From contig JADJQF010000016.1 of the NCBI GenBank assembly GCA_016712885.1, positions 62,001 through 126,000 on the forward strand: a stretch of 64,000 bases of DNA, written 5' to 3'. How positions within the stretch are numbered: position 1 is the first letter of the stretch; every line of letters begins with the position of its first letter. Position numbers and translations under genes: made by a program. Shown here piece after piece: positions 54,776 through 63,468 of the stretch. Source of the stretch: Candidatus Flexicrinis proximus. GTDB lineage: Bacteria; Chloroflexota; Anaerolineae; Aggregatilineales; Phototrophicaceae. Below the pieces are notes generated by a model. It ran no database searches. It was not told where the DNA came from and saw nothing but the letters and a program-made list of their open reading frames with translations.

Positions 54776-55882
54776 CTAGAGCATCACCATGTTGTCGCGG
54801 TGGATGACGACATCGCCGTAGGTATAGCCGAGCACTTCGAGGATACGGTCGGACTTGACGCCGCACAACTGTTTGAGGTCGCCGACCGGATAGTTGCTCA
54901 GTCCGTGCGCGACCTTCTGGCCGTCCGGCCCGACGATCAGCACCATTTCGCCGCGCTCGAACAGCCCGTCGACGCCGGTAATTCCGACCGGCAGCAGGCT
55001 CGCCTTGCGCTCGACCAGCACGCGCATCGCCCCGGCGTCCACCGTCAGACTGCCGTGCGGTTTGTCGGTCAACAGCCAGCGCTTGCGGCTCTCCAGATCG
55101 TTGGTATTGGTATGGAAGCGCGTGCCGAGCTTTTCGCCCAGCAGCAGCCGCGCCAGCACATCCGGCTCGGTACCCGACGCGATGACGGTCGTCACGCCGG
55201 CCCGTGTCGCGATGTGCGCCGCCTCGATCTTGGTATACATGCCGCCGGTCCCCAGACGCGTGCCGGTCCCGCCGGCCAGCGCATAGGTCGACTGGTCGAT
55301 GCGATCGACGTCCCGGATCAGTTTGGCCGACGAGTCCTTGCGCGGATCGGCGGTATACAGGCCGTTCTGGTCGGTCAGCAGCACCAGCAGGTCGGCGTCC
55401 AGCGTGCTGGCAACCATCGCCGCCAGGTTGTCGTTATCGCCGACGCGGAATTCTTTGGTGGCAATCGTGTCGTTTTCGTTGATAATCGGGATGATGTGCC
55501 GCCCGATCAGTTCGGTCAGCGTATCGCGGGCGTTCAGGTAGCGCGTCCGGTTGGTCAGGTCGTCGCGCGTCAGCAGCACCTGCGCCACGACGATGTTGTA
55601 GATCTCGAACAGCTCGCTGTAGTAGTGCATCAGGTGACTCTGGCCGACGGCGCTCAGCATCTGCTTGGCCGGCACCGAGCGGTCGATTTTCGGGAAGCCC
55701 AGCCGTTCGCGGCCGGCCGCCTGCGCCCCCGACGACACCACGATCACTTCCGTGCCGTGCATGTGCAGCCGGGCGATCTGCTGCACGAATTCCAGCATCT
55801 TCGGCCGCTGCAAGGCAGGCGTGCCGCCGGTGATGCTGCTGGTGCCGATCTTGACCACGAGGCGGGTCGTTTTACGTGCCAT
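54776..55882 (-). CDS. proB: Glutamate 5-kinase
   Basis: A 368-residue enzyme for the first step of proline synthesis (glutamate to glutamyl-5-phosphate). The kinase domain opens TTRLVVKIGTSSITGG, with VIVVSSGAQAAGRERLGF, IPIINENDTIATKEFRVGDN and DLLVLLTDQNGLYTADPR. The C-terminal PUA domain (HGSLTVDAGAMRVLVERKAS to VIHRDNMVML) is present. No proA lies adjacent, which is unusual for ProB. ATG 55882. Confidence 0.93.
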   Translation of the reverse strand: MARKTTRLVVKIGTSSITGGTPALQRPKMLEFVQQIARLHMHGTEVIVVSSGAQAAGRERLGFPKIDRSVPAKQMLSAVGQSHLMHYYSELFEIYNIVVAQVLLTRDDLTNRTRYLNARDTLTELIGRHIIPIINENDTIATKEFRVGDNDNLAAMVASTLDADLLVLLTDQNGLYTADPRKDSSAKLIRDVDRIDQSTYALAGGTGTRLGTGGMYTKIEAAHIATRAGVTTVIASGTEPDVLARLLLGEKLGTRFHTNTNDLESRKRWLLTDKPHGSLTVDAGAMRVLVERKASLLPVGITGVDGLFERGEMVLIVGPDGQKVAHGLSNYPVGDLKQLCGVKSDRILEVLGYTYGDVVIHRDNMVML

Positions 55883-56018
55883 CAATCGTCCTGAACACAC
55901 TGAGTTTTTGAACCGCCGCGATTCTACGGACATATAGCGGCAACGTGTAGGGGCGGTTCGCTACCAGTGGCCGACGATTTGCGTACAATAGAGACGACTA
56001 ATCCTTGGGGAGCCGGAA

Positions 56019-57239
56019 ATGCCGCAGATCAACGACACCACGAATATCTATAAGCTGTGGAACCCGGAGACGCGCCGCAACCCGCAGCCGGTCTATAAGG
56101 CCATGCGCGAAAACGACCCGATCTATCCGGCCACCGGCCCGGTTTCCGGCCACCGCTTCTGGTTCTTCACCCGCTATGACGACGTGATCGCCGCCCTGAA
56201 AGACCCGCGCTTCGGTAAAGACGCCCGCCGCCTGCCGCCGGAAATCGCCCGCAGATTCATCGGCGACGACTCCAACCCGACTTTTCAGGCCATCGACCGC
56301 CACATGCTCAACCTCGACGCCCCCGACCACACCCGCCTGCGCGCCCTGGTCCACAAGGCCTTCACGCCGCGCGTGATCGAAGAACTCCGCCCGCGCATCG
56401 CCCAGATCGCCGCCGGCCTGCTCGACCAGATGGCCGAGTCGCACGAGACCGACCTGATCGACGCCTTCGCCTATCCGCTGCCGATCACCGTCATCGCCGA
56501 ACTGCTCGGCGTCCCCGTCTCCGATCAGGACAAGTTCCGCAAGTGGACCAAAGCCCTGCTGTCCGGCGAGAACGAGGACGAGTCGCGCGAATCCGCCATG
56601 GAGTTCGGCCTGTATATGAATGCCATGATCGACCAGCGCCGCGCTGACCCGCGCAGCGATATCCTCAGCAATCTCATCACCGTCGAGGAACAGGGGGATA
56701 CCCTCGACCGCATGGAAATGCTCTCGATGATCTTCCTGCTGCTGGTCGCCGGCCACGAGACCACCGTCAACCTGATCGGCAACGGCACGCTGGCCCTGCT
56801 CACCCATCCCGATCAGCAGGCCCGACTCGCCGCCAACCCCGCCCTGATCGGCTCCGCCGTCGAAGAAATGCTGCGCTTCAACGGCCCGGTCGAGACCCCG
56901 ACCAGCCGCTTCGTCATGGAAGAAACGCGCTGGGGCGATTTCACCTTCGCCGTCGGCGACATGGTCATGCCCGCGCTGATGGCCGCCAACCACGATCCGG
57001 CCATCTTCCCCGATCCCGAAACCTTCGACATCACCCGCACGCCCAATCCGCACGTCGCCTTCGGGTTCGGCGTCCATTTTTGCCTCGGCGCGCCGCTGGC
57101 CCGTATGGAAGGCGCGATCGCCATCAACGCCCTACTCGCCCGTTTCCCACACCTCGCGCTCAACGCCGACCCCGCCGCCCTCGAATGGAGCAGCCAACTG
57201 CTCATCCACGGCCTGCAGTCCCTGCCGGTGCGGTACTAG
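56019..57239 (+). CDS. Cytochrome P450
   Basis: A 406-residue soluble bacterial P450. I-helix oxygen motif VAGHETTVNL, ExxR in VEEMLRFNGP region (helix K), heme-thiolate Cys in FGFGVHFCLGAPLAR. The B-C loop HMLNLDAPDHTRLRALVHKAF is typical of class I P450. No ferredoxin or reductase gene is adjacent. The substrate is unknown. ATG 56019 has TTGGGGAGCC upstream. Confidence 0.92.
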   Translation: MPQINDTTNIYKLWNPETRRNPQPVYKAMRENDPIYPATGPVSGHRFWFFTRYDDVIAALKDPRFGKDARRLPPEIARRFIGDDSNPTFQAIDRHMLNLDAPDHTRLRALVHKAFTPRVIEELRPRIAQIAAGLLDQMAESHETDLIDAFAYPLPITVIAELLGVPVSDQDKFRKWTKALLSGENEDESRESAMEFGLYMNAMIDQRRADPRSDILSNLITVEEQGDTLDRMEMLSMIFLLLVAGHETTVNLIGNGTLALLTHPDQQARLAANPALIGSAVEEMLRFNGPVETPTSRFVMEETRWGDFTFAVGDMVMPALMAANHDPAIFPDPETFDITRTPNPHVAFGFGVHFCLGAPLARMEGAIAINALLARFPHLALNADPAALEWSSQLLIHGLQSLPVRY

Positions 57240-57296
57240 CGGACCCTCCAGCCAACAGCGATCAGCGGCCAGCGGTCAGCAAGAACCGCCAGCAAG

Positions 57297-57426
57297 AACC
57301 TCACCCCTTAATCCCCCCTCCGCCTCAGAGAGGGGAAACCCGCCCGCCGCCTCTTCTTCTCCCTTCTCCGCTCGGAAAGGAGCCGGGGTGAGGTTGCTCT
57401 TCACTTCTCCCACTTTTTTCACTGTC
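57297..57426. repeat. Inverted second-family repeat after the P450 gene
   Basis: AACCTCACCCC (57297-57307) and GGGGTGAGGTT (57385-57395) form a perfect 11-bp inverted repeat about 98 bp apart, followed by TTCACTTCTCCCAC. The 359-bp gap 57240-57598 holds no gene. Confidence 0.65.
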
Positions 57427-57557
57427 CCCATCCCCTAACCGAAGTACCACCCTTCATCAACCCGAGGGGCGAAATACATGCGAGGATAAACGTGGGATAA
57501 CAGTATTGTTGCGGGTGTAAAGGTTCTTTGACAATTAATTATCGCCCAAAGACTCGG

Positions 57558-57566
57558 TGCTATAGT
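57558..57566 (+). promoter_or_regulatory. Possible extended -10 element
   Basis: TG, one base, then TATAGT (57561-57566), 33 bp before GTG 57599. The TTGACA at 57528-57533 is too far (27 bp) to pair with it. Confidence 0.4.
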
Positions 57567-57598
57567 GAACATGACGTCAATCTAAGAGAACGTTTATT

Positions 57599-58498
57599 GT
57601 GTTCCATCATACGACCACCAAAGGCACAGGTCCCCTCGGTACAGACAGCTCCACGAAATCCAAGAGCTTCTATACCGCTATCCGCGACTTCGACTATGCG
57701 CTCCGCGCCATACTCGCCGCCTCCCCGCGCCAGATCCTCGCTCAGGGCAAGGATGTGCTGCGCAAGTTCGACGCCATAATCGACGCCTGTGCTGCCTATG
57801 AAGGCGACAAGGCCGAATATTTCCAGCGCATGAAGATCCGGGCGCAGAACGCTAAAACCCGCGCCATCGGCCCCATGCTGCGCGCGGTGGAAAACGCTTC
57901 CCAGTTCGGGTTGTCCCGCCCGCGTCTGATGTCGGTGCTTGGCACCTTCGACATTCAGGGGGTGGGCCGCGAACCTGCCGAGAACGACGTCCGCTGGCTG
58001 AGTGTGGATCAAGCCAACCACGCCGTCGCCACCTACCGGCTCGACCAGCTGCTTAATGCCGGCCTGGCCGAGATCACTACCTTTGCCGTGACCGCCCCGG
58101 AGGGCGCAGGTACCGGTGTTGCCGGCATCGTCCAGCGTCCCGCTCCCGGGCTAAACGACTCGTTCGACGTGCTGCTGTCGATGGATAACTCGTCCATCAG
58201 CCAGACGGCCCGCCAGCTCCGCCGCGACAATCAGCGCCAGCTGCTGGACGTGATCCTCAAGGGCAACCAAGATATCGAACGGCTTCCGAATTACGCCGAT
58301 GCCGCCTTCGGCTTCAGCATCCTCGCGCTCGATGGGGAAATGCTGACGCTGGCGATGGACGATCTGCTCGCCCCGCACGCCCTCGGTGTGCTCAGCCAGC
58401 AGTTGATCGAAGTCCACGCCCACCTGCTGCACCTCGAACTCGACGGGAACATGTATAACCCCGCGCAGTGGAAAGCCTCCGCCCAGACGCTGTTCTAA
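57599..58498 (+). CDS. Hypothetical protein, mainly helical N-terminus
   Basis: A 299-residue protein without signal peptide. Helical first part (KSFYTAIRDFDYALRAILAA, RQILAQGKDVLRKFDAII), a middle part SLTFAVTAPEGAGTGVAG-like, and a last part DAAFGFSILALDGEMLTLAM with LIEVHAHLLHLELD. No family is recognised. GTG start 57599 with AAGAGAACG upstream. Convergent with the Crp-like gene at 35 bp. Confidence 0.55.
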   Translation: MFHHTTTKGTGPLGTDSSTKSKSFYTAIRDFDYALRAILAASPRQILAQGKDVLRKFDAIIDACAAYEGDKAEYFQRMKIRAQNAKTRAIGPMLRAVENASQFGLSRPRLMSVLGTFDIQGVGREPAENDVRWLSVDQANHAVATYRLDQLLNAGLAEITTFAVTAPEGAGTGVAGIVQRPAPGLNDSFDVLLSMDNSSISQTARQLRRDNQRQLLDVILKGNQDIERLPNYADAAFGFSILALDGEMLTLAMDDLLAPHALGVLSQQLIEVHAHLLHLELDGNMYNPAQWKASAQTLF

Positions 58499-58533
58499 GC
58501 GCGCTGACCAGCTGCTGGATGCGTAGGCCGCGC

Positions 58534-59226
58534 CTACTTGTCGAGCCCTGCCCTGGTCCGCAAGCCCGCGTAGTCGCGGATTTGGATCTGATGCCGTTCC
58601 ACCTGAATCAGGTTGTCTTTTACCAGGTTGCGCAGTGCCCGGTTGAGTACGTCGGGAACTGTTCCCAGCCGGTTAGCCATCTCTGCCTGTGTAGCCCAAC
58701 GGGGCCGCGCCAGTTGTTCCTCGGTTGACTGCTCAACCAGATAACGCGCCAGCCGCGCCTCGATCGTCCGCAGCGACAAATCCTCGACCATGTGGATGAG
58801 CTGCTGCACGCGTTCCGCCAGGCGCTGAATGATTACCCGCGCCAGTTCGGGATGCTGGTCCAGCAGCCGCAGGATGACCGACTGCTGGACAGTCCATACG
58901 GTCGTCGGTTCGAGGGCGATAACGGTCGCCGGATTCGCAGACTCGACGAAGACGCCAATCGCGTTGAACACCTCGCCCTGACCGATGAAATGCAGGACCT
59001 GCTCGCGTCCGTCCGGCGAGGTCTTGACGGCTTTTAGCCACCCGGAGCGCACGATATACAGGGCGACGTCTTGTTCGCCTTCGAGGAACACGACTTGTCC
59101 CGTGTCATAGCGCTGCACCTTCATCTGCTGCGCGATGGTTTCGATCAGCGCGGCATCGAGGTTCGCGAAGTAGGGGACGCTTGAGAGCGCGCGTATTGCC
59201 GGATTGAGTCCGTCATCGATCGTCAT
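58534..59226 (-). CDS. Crp/Fnr-family transcription regulator
   Basis: A 230-residue regulator with a cyclic-nucleotide-binding-fold sensor (LSSVPYFANLDAALIETIA, YDTGQVVFLEGEQDVALYIV, GREQVLHFIGQGEVFNAIGV) and a winged helix (WATQAEMANRLGTVPDVLNR, LIQVERHQIQIRDYAGLR). It lacks the N-terminal FNR cysteines, so it is not an Fe-S sensor of FNR type. Divergent from the ferredoxin-cupin operon, of which it is a candidate regulator; DNR or NnrR are possible analogies. ATG 59226. No TTGAT-N4-ATCAA box was recognised in the 221-bp gap. Confidence 0.85.
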   Translation of the reverse strand: MTIDDGLNPAIRALSSVPYFANLDAALIETIAQQMKVQRYDTGQVVFLEGEQDVALYIVRSGWLKAVKTSPDGREQVLHFIGQGEVFNAIGVFVESANPATVIALEPTTVWTVQQSVILRLLDQHPELARVIIQRLAERVQQLIHMVEDLSLRTIEARLARYLVEQSTEEQLARPRWATQAEMANRLGTVPDVLNRALRNLVKDNLIQVERHQIQIRDYAGLRTRAGLDK

Positions 59227-59447
59227 AAGTCTGGCTTCCGCGTTCGCTGAATTCGCGCCATCAGGCTGTGTTGCTCTCGCTTATTGTGAAGCAGATCGAC
59301 CGCGCAGGCAATTTCTCGAGTCGAAACCCGACAAAAGTCGAAGACTCGCCGGTGCAAGCGGCGCAGACTGTATCCAGACAGCGGATGCTGGTGAAGACTC
59401 AGCGCGTTCGCCAGCGATGATGGGGTCGTACGACAGAGAGGCGTCCA

Positions 59448-59972
59448 ATGCGTCCAGTGCCGCTCATCGATGCCCGCCGTTGTACCGGCTGTGGGCTGTG
59501 TGTCCGGGTGTGTCCCACACGGGCCTTGGTCATAAGCGGGGGCATAGCCGTTGTCGCAGATACTCACGCCTGTGCCTATGTTGGCGACTGCGAGCGGATT
59601 TGCCCGGTGGAGGCCATCCGCCGGCCCTTTCAGATCGTGTTTGTTCCTATGGAGGTGAATTCAATGAAGCCCATGTTCAACGCAGACTGGCGGGAAAAGG
59701 TCGTCTTTTCCCCCGGCGGGCCGCAGCCCCAGATCTTAGCGGAAGACCAGAAACTGAAAGTCATCATCGGCAGCCTTGAACTCGGTCAGAAGATCCCCCA
59801 GCATCCGGAGGCGCTGGCGGTATATCACTTCCTCGAAGGTACGGGCTGGATGACCGTCGACGAAGAGCGCTATGCCGTTGGTCCGGGCGCGACCGTGATC
59901 ACGCCTGAGGGGGCACGACGCGGAGTCGAAGCCGAAACCCGATTAGTATTTCTCGCCGCCCGAATCGCCTGA
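59448..59972 (+). CDS. Ferredoxin-like domain fused to a cupin
   Basis: A 174-residue frame. Residues 1-60 have ferredoxin-type cysteines: C12, C15, C18, C22 (CTGCGLCVRVCPTRA) and C42, C48, C52 (ACAYVGDCERICP). The second cluster lacks the usual CxxC start. Residues about 73-174 form a cupin (SLELGQKIPQHPEALAVYHF, GWMTVDEERYAVGPGATVI). At codon 73 there is an ATG (59664) with a strong site (GGAGGTG, 59651-59657) six bases before it, so a cupin-only product could also be made. ATG 59448 has GAGAG upstream. First gene of a four-gene operon. Confidence 0.75.
   Translation: MRPVPLIDARRCTGCGLCVRVCPTRALVISGGIAVVADTHACAYVGDCERICPVEAIRRPFQIVFVPMEVNSMKPMFNADWREKVVFSPGGPQPQILAEDQKLKVIIGSLELGQKIPQHPEALAVYHFLEGTGWMTVDEERYAVGPGATVITPEGARRGVEAETRLVFLAARIA
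59651..59666 (+). promoter_or_regulatory. Internal ribosome-binding site and ATG within the ferredoxin-cupin frame
   Basis: GGAGGTG followed by AATTCA and ATG 59664, in frame with the upstream ferredoxin part. This is better than the site at the outer start, so a separate cupin may be the main product. Confidence 0.6.
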
Positions 59973-59998
59973 TCCGTCTGATAACCAGGAGAAATGAC

Positions 59999-60244
59999 AT
60001 GAACTTCGTGACATTCATGACCAGCAGTCGCGGACGCATGATGCGCGTCATCGCCGGCATCGTTCTGATGTCCATTGGCCTGTTGGTGGTCAAGGATACG
60101 CTGGGAACGGTTCTCGCGCTCTTCGCTCTGATCCCTATTGCGGGGGGAGCACTGGACTTCTGCGTCGCAGGATTCGTGATGGGATATCCGTTCCGCGGGG
60201 CACAGGCACGCGATCAACTGGCACGGCAGCGGCGCAGCTCGTAA
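59999..60244 (+). CDS. DUF2892-like small membrane protein
   Basis: An 81-residue protein with two membrane helices: RVIAGIVLMSIGLLVVKDTL and FALIPIAGGALDFCVAGFVM. DUF2892 domains are often near rhodanese or NO- and redox-related genes. ATG 59999 with AGGAGAAATG upstream; 27 bp after the cupin. Confidence 0.75.
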   Translation: MNFVTFMTSSRGRMMRVIAGIVLMSIGLLVVKDTLGTVLALFALIPIAGGALDFCVAGFVMGYPFRGAQARDQLARQRRSS

Positions 60245-60290
60245 TTCGTTCCGCGACCTCCAACCATTCACAGTCAAGAGGAGAAAGTTT

Positions 60291-61517
60291 GTGCTCAACC
60301 CCTATTTTCTCGTTGTCTTTCTATACGTCGCGCTGGCCGCACTGAGCGCGCTGGATGCATCGCTGATCCACTTCGAACTCCTGCCGTTCTTTGCGGGTCT
60401 GCGCTGGATGCGTGTGCACTTCATCACGCTGGGCGCGCTGACCGAGTTCGCATTTGGCATCATGCCGATCCTGGTTGCCGCGCGAGCCGGCCTGCCGCGG
60501 CCGAAAATCCGCTGGGATATCTGGCTCACACTCAATCTGGGGCTGCTCATCCTGATGATGGGTATTCCGCCTATCAACACGGTATTGATCACCACGGGCG
60601 GCACCCTGATTTTCGTTGCTGCCAGCCTGCTTGTCGTGCAGTTAGGAAATATGCGCGCCACGGCTTCGGCGGCGCATGGATCTACGGGTCGCAAGTTCTA
60701 TCTCGTGGGATTGGGCTATCTCCTGCTGGGTATTCTGGTCGGAACCGGTCTTTGGCAGGGGTGGAGCGGCGGGTTACACATAAAAGTGCCGATCGAAGTG
60801 CATATCCACGCCAACAACTGGGGCTTCATGTCTCTGCTCTTCGCCGGGCTTCTAGTTGATCTGTACCCGGGTTTTGCCGGGCGTTCGCTGGCCTGGCCTC
60901 GTTCTGTCACGCCGATCTTCTGGATGATGTCGCTGGGCGCACTCGGCCTGGTGTTAGGCCCATGGTTCCAGTCGAACCTGTTTTCGGTGCCCGGTCTGAT
61001 CCTGCATCTGAGCGCGACGATCTGGCTGCTCCTCAATATCATTCGACCGTTGATGGGCGACCGTCTGCTGTGGTCCCCGGGTATGCTTCATCTCACCACC
61101 GCCTACGTCTGGATCCTCGCCCCAGTCCTGATTGCGCCTCTGATCATCTTGCAGGTCCCGGGTTTTCCCGGAGCGGGTATCGAGCAGAGCGCGCCGCAAG
61201 CGTTGATATACGGCTGGGTGCTGCAGTTTGGATACGGCATGATCCCGCTGCTGTTCCGGCACATTTTTATGCCGGGGCAGTCCTCACGGCTTGGCGGGAA
61301 CTGGTTCAGCCTGCTAGCTGTACACTTGGGCGGGCTGTGCCTCTGGGCTGGGATCTTCGTCGAAGAGCAGCAGGCGACCTTGCACGGCGTGGCTTACGGG
61401 CTGTGGTTTGTTTCGATGCTGCCGATCGCCTATGACCTGTGGCAGATTATTCGCAGCGGGATCAACAGCGTGCCGGACAGCCCTGCCGTGCCCGTCACGT
61501 CGGCATCGACCGACTGA
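60291..61517 (+). CDS. NnrS/heme-copper-oxidase-I-like polytopic membrane protein
   Basis: A 408-residue protein with about 12 membrane helices. Conserved histidines lie in WMRVHFITLGALTEF, VEVHIHANNWGFMSL-like, HLSATIWLLLN, MLHLTTAYVW and LLFRHIFM. The layout resembles NnrS and subunit I of heme-copper oxidases. NnrS counteracts NO stress in other bacteria. GTG 60291 has GAGGAGAAAG upstream. Last gene of the operon with ferredoxin-cupin and DUF2892. Confidence 0.7.
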   Translation: MLNPYFLVVFLYVALAALSALDASLIHFELLPFFAGLRWMRVHFITLGALTEFAFGIMPILVAARAGLPRPKIRWDIWLTLNLGLLILMMGIPPINTVLITTGGTLIFVAASLLVVQLGNMRATASAAHGSTGRKFYLVGLGYLLLGILVGTGLWQGWSGGLHIKVPIEVHIHANNWGFMSLLFAGLLVDLYPGFAGRSLAWPRSVTPIFWMMSLGALGLVLGPWFQSNLFSVPGLILHLSATIWLLLNIIRPLMGDRLLWSPGMLHLTTAYVWILAPVLIAPLIILQVPGFPGAGIEQSAPQALIYGWVLQFGYGMIPLLFRHIFMPGQSSRLGGNWFSLLAVHLGGLCLWAGIFVEEQQATLHGVAYGLWFVSMLPIAYDLWQIIRSGINSVPDSPAVPVTSASTD

Positions 61518-61553
61518 TTTCCGGTGTTTCTAGAGGCTGTTATGAACTTAGTT

Positions 61554-61698
61554 TGTGGAGGCAGCGCCTCCACACCTCCGCGAGGGACTTGCGCCCCTCG
61601 ACCCCTCATTTGAGAATTGATGGCGCTGGCGCCATCAATTCTCGATAAGAGGTGTAGGAGTGCAAACGCCGCCACCGGGGCTTGGGGTGGAACCCCAT
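61554..61698 (-). repeat. Intergenic hairpin repeat, complete, reverse (copy 19)
   Basis: e: GTGGAGGC/GCCTCCAC (61555-61573). d: GAGGG/CCCTC. c: 14-bp stem GAGAATTGATGGCG (61612-61625), loop CTGG, CGCCATCAATTCTC (61630-61643). b: AGGAGTGCAAAC, degenerate. a: TTGGGGT/ACCCCA (61683-61696). Confidence 0.88.
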
Positions 61699-61716
61699 CG
61701 GTTGGCCGATCCCTTC

Positions 61717-62493
61717 CTAGCCGTGGGCCTTGGCGATGTGTGCCTTCACGACCTCATGCAGCGCGGCGGGATAATCGGGTACGTGCGGTTTCACAAACGC
61801 GTCCAGCAGGTCGAGGGTTCCGCTGGCGGTGTCCAGCGCGTCCAGCCGCTGTAAGCCGTCGATCTGGGCCGCCAGTTCCGGCAGCACGCGCTCGAAGCGC
61901 CGGAACGGGTCGAGTGTGTCGAGTGTGTCGGCGCTCTCAGGTTTCAGCACGGCCGGCAGGATCTGCAGCAGGCGCCGCAGCGCGTACTGGCGGATGAACG
62001 CGTGCGCGCTCAGTTTTTCGCCGCGCGCATACCGCCCGACGCCGGCAAACAGGATTTGCATCAGATGCCCGCAGGCCGCCGCCACATCGATCGTTTCCGG
62101 CGTCGTCCGGTGGGCGATCAGCGCCATCCGCGAGGCGATGTCCGCTTTGTCGAGCGGTACGCTGTAGGCGTTGGCCTTCATCACGAACATCTCTTCGGGG
62201 TCAAAGACGGCGAACTCGACGAGGTGTCCATACGCGAAGATCACCGTCAGGCCGTGTTCGGTCTCGCGGTAGCGCAGCACAATCTGATCCGAGTCGGGCA
62301 GCCACGACAAATCCTGCCGGTAGCGTTCCTGCTGTCCCGGGTTGACGATCATCAGGAAGTCATGATCCGACCAGGTGTCGCGCCGGCTGGCGTCCGCTGT
62401 CGAGCCCGCAAACACGATGCCCAGCACATCAGGGTCGCGCTCAGCATTGCCGAGCAAGGTTGCGGAGAATCCATCGTAGGCGGCTTTGTCCAT
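61717..62493 (-). CDS. Nucleotidyltransferase-fold protein
   Basis: A 258-residue protein with the pol-beta nucleotidyltransferase motif: G30-S31 (FAGSTADASRRD), then D43-x-D45 (WSDHDFLMIV) as metal ligands. A helical C-terminus follows (HLMQILFAGVGRYARGEKL, AFIRQYALRRLLQILPAVL). Related to aminoglycoside nucleotidyltransferases in general fold, but the substrate is unknown. Its start is 3 bp from the VOC gene stop, so it is in one operon. Confidence 0.8.
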   Translation of the reverse strand: MDKAAYDGFSATLLGNAERDPDVLGIVFAGSTADASRRDTWSDHDFLMIVNPGQQERYRQDLSWLPDSDQIVLRYRETEHGLTVIFAYGHLVEFAVFDPEEMFVMKANAYSVPLDKADIASRMALIAHRTTPETIDVAAACGHLMQILFAGVGRYARGEKLSAHAFIRQYALRRLLQILPAVLKPESADTLDTLDPFRRFERVLPELAAQIDGLQRLDALDTASGTLDLLDAFVKPHVPDYPAALHEVVKAHIAKAHG

Positions 62494-62496
62494 CGC

Positions 62497-63201
62497 CTAT
62501 CGTCCGATGAGGCGGGCGCCGTGGGAGTCGATCGTGGTGCGGAGGCCGTCGAGGACGATTTCCGTCACCGTGTCGCGCTCTCCGCCAAACTCCAGCCGGA
62601 TGCGCGCGCCGCCGCACTCGTACTCCGCCCAGCCCAGCCCGAAGCCCAGCGTGGAGCCGAAGATAGCATCGAAACGCTTGAGCAGCGCGTCCGATCCGGC
62701 GCGTATCGTGGCGCCGACCAGACCCATCGCGCCGTTTTCATGCGTCATCTGGTCAATTTCCTCGGTGACCCTCAGGTTACGCGGCGTGATGTCCTGCATG
62801 ATGAAGGGCAGCGGTTCGCTGTCAATCCAGCTTGACCGCCAGTGCATGTGCACGCCATCGGGGCGCACGCGGCCGCCTTCGCTCGGATTATCCAGGTGGC
62901 CGCCGCGCCGGCGGATCGCCGCGACATCGGCATCAAGATCGTCCGAGGACAGGCAGATCCCGGCGAATCCTTCGCCATTGGCAAACAGGAACGAGTAATC
63001 GGCAGTGCCGGGCTGGGCTGTCTGTCCGGTGGGGGCCATCAGCTCCAGGTAGGTGCCGTCCTGAAAGACGATCAGCGCGTTATGGGTTGCGCCGCTGGCA
63101 TGCACACCGCCGTAGCGCACGGTGAAGCCCAGGGCGGTAAAATCGTTTATCGCTGCGTCGAGTTCGTCTACGACGAGGATCGCATGGTCAATTCGAAGCA
63201 T
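62497..63201 (-). CDS. VOC-family (glyoxalase-like) protein
   Basis: A 234-residue double-module glyoxalase-like protein: MLRIDHAILVVDELDAAIND, GATHNALIVFQDGTYLELMA, ICLSSDDLDADVAAIRRRGG, HMHWRSSWIDSEPLPFIMQD. It resembles the longer glyoxalase-like group. ATG 63201 is chosen over the longer frame. First gene of a two-gene operon with the nucleotidyltransferase. The 267 bp 63202-63468 show nothing recognisable. Confidence 0.8.
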   Translation of the reverse strand: MLRIDHAILVVDELDAAINDFTALGFTVRYGGVHASGATHNALIVFQDGTYLELMAPTGQTAQPGTADYSFLFANGEGFAGICLSSDDLDADVAAIRRRGGHLDNPSEGGRVRPDGVHMHWRSSWIDSEPLPFIMQDITPRNLRVTEEIDQMTHENGAMGLVGATIRAGSDALLKRFDAIFGSTLGFGLGWAEYECGGARIRLEFGGERDTVTEIVLDGLRTTIDSHGARLIGR

Positions 63202-63468
63202 AGGGTATCCCGCTGCAAAATCCCATTTTCCGGAAAACACGTCAGGAGGCGCGCCGTTCAAGCCGGCCGGATCCTCTCGCACATTCGGTCAATCAAGGTT
63301 ACGCCCTGACAGGCAATCGCGAATCGACGGTAATTAGAGTTTACCGCAGTTTACTGGACAACGGGGCAGAATCGACGGCTTCTTTTATGGCGCAGTGGTT
63401 TGCCGCCGGTCAGCAAGGCGCGGCGGGCAGGGAGATGGAGTTTTCGGGAGAGTGCGTACGGGTTAGGG

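Noticed and set aside
57528..57566. TTGACA with TATAGT as a sigma-70 promoter
   Set aside because: The spacing is 27 bp, too long for a normal promoter; only the extended -10 is kept.
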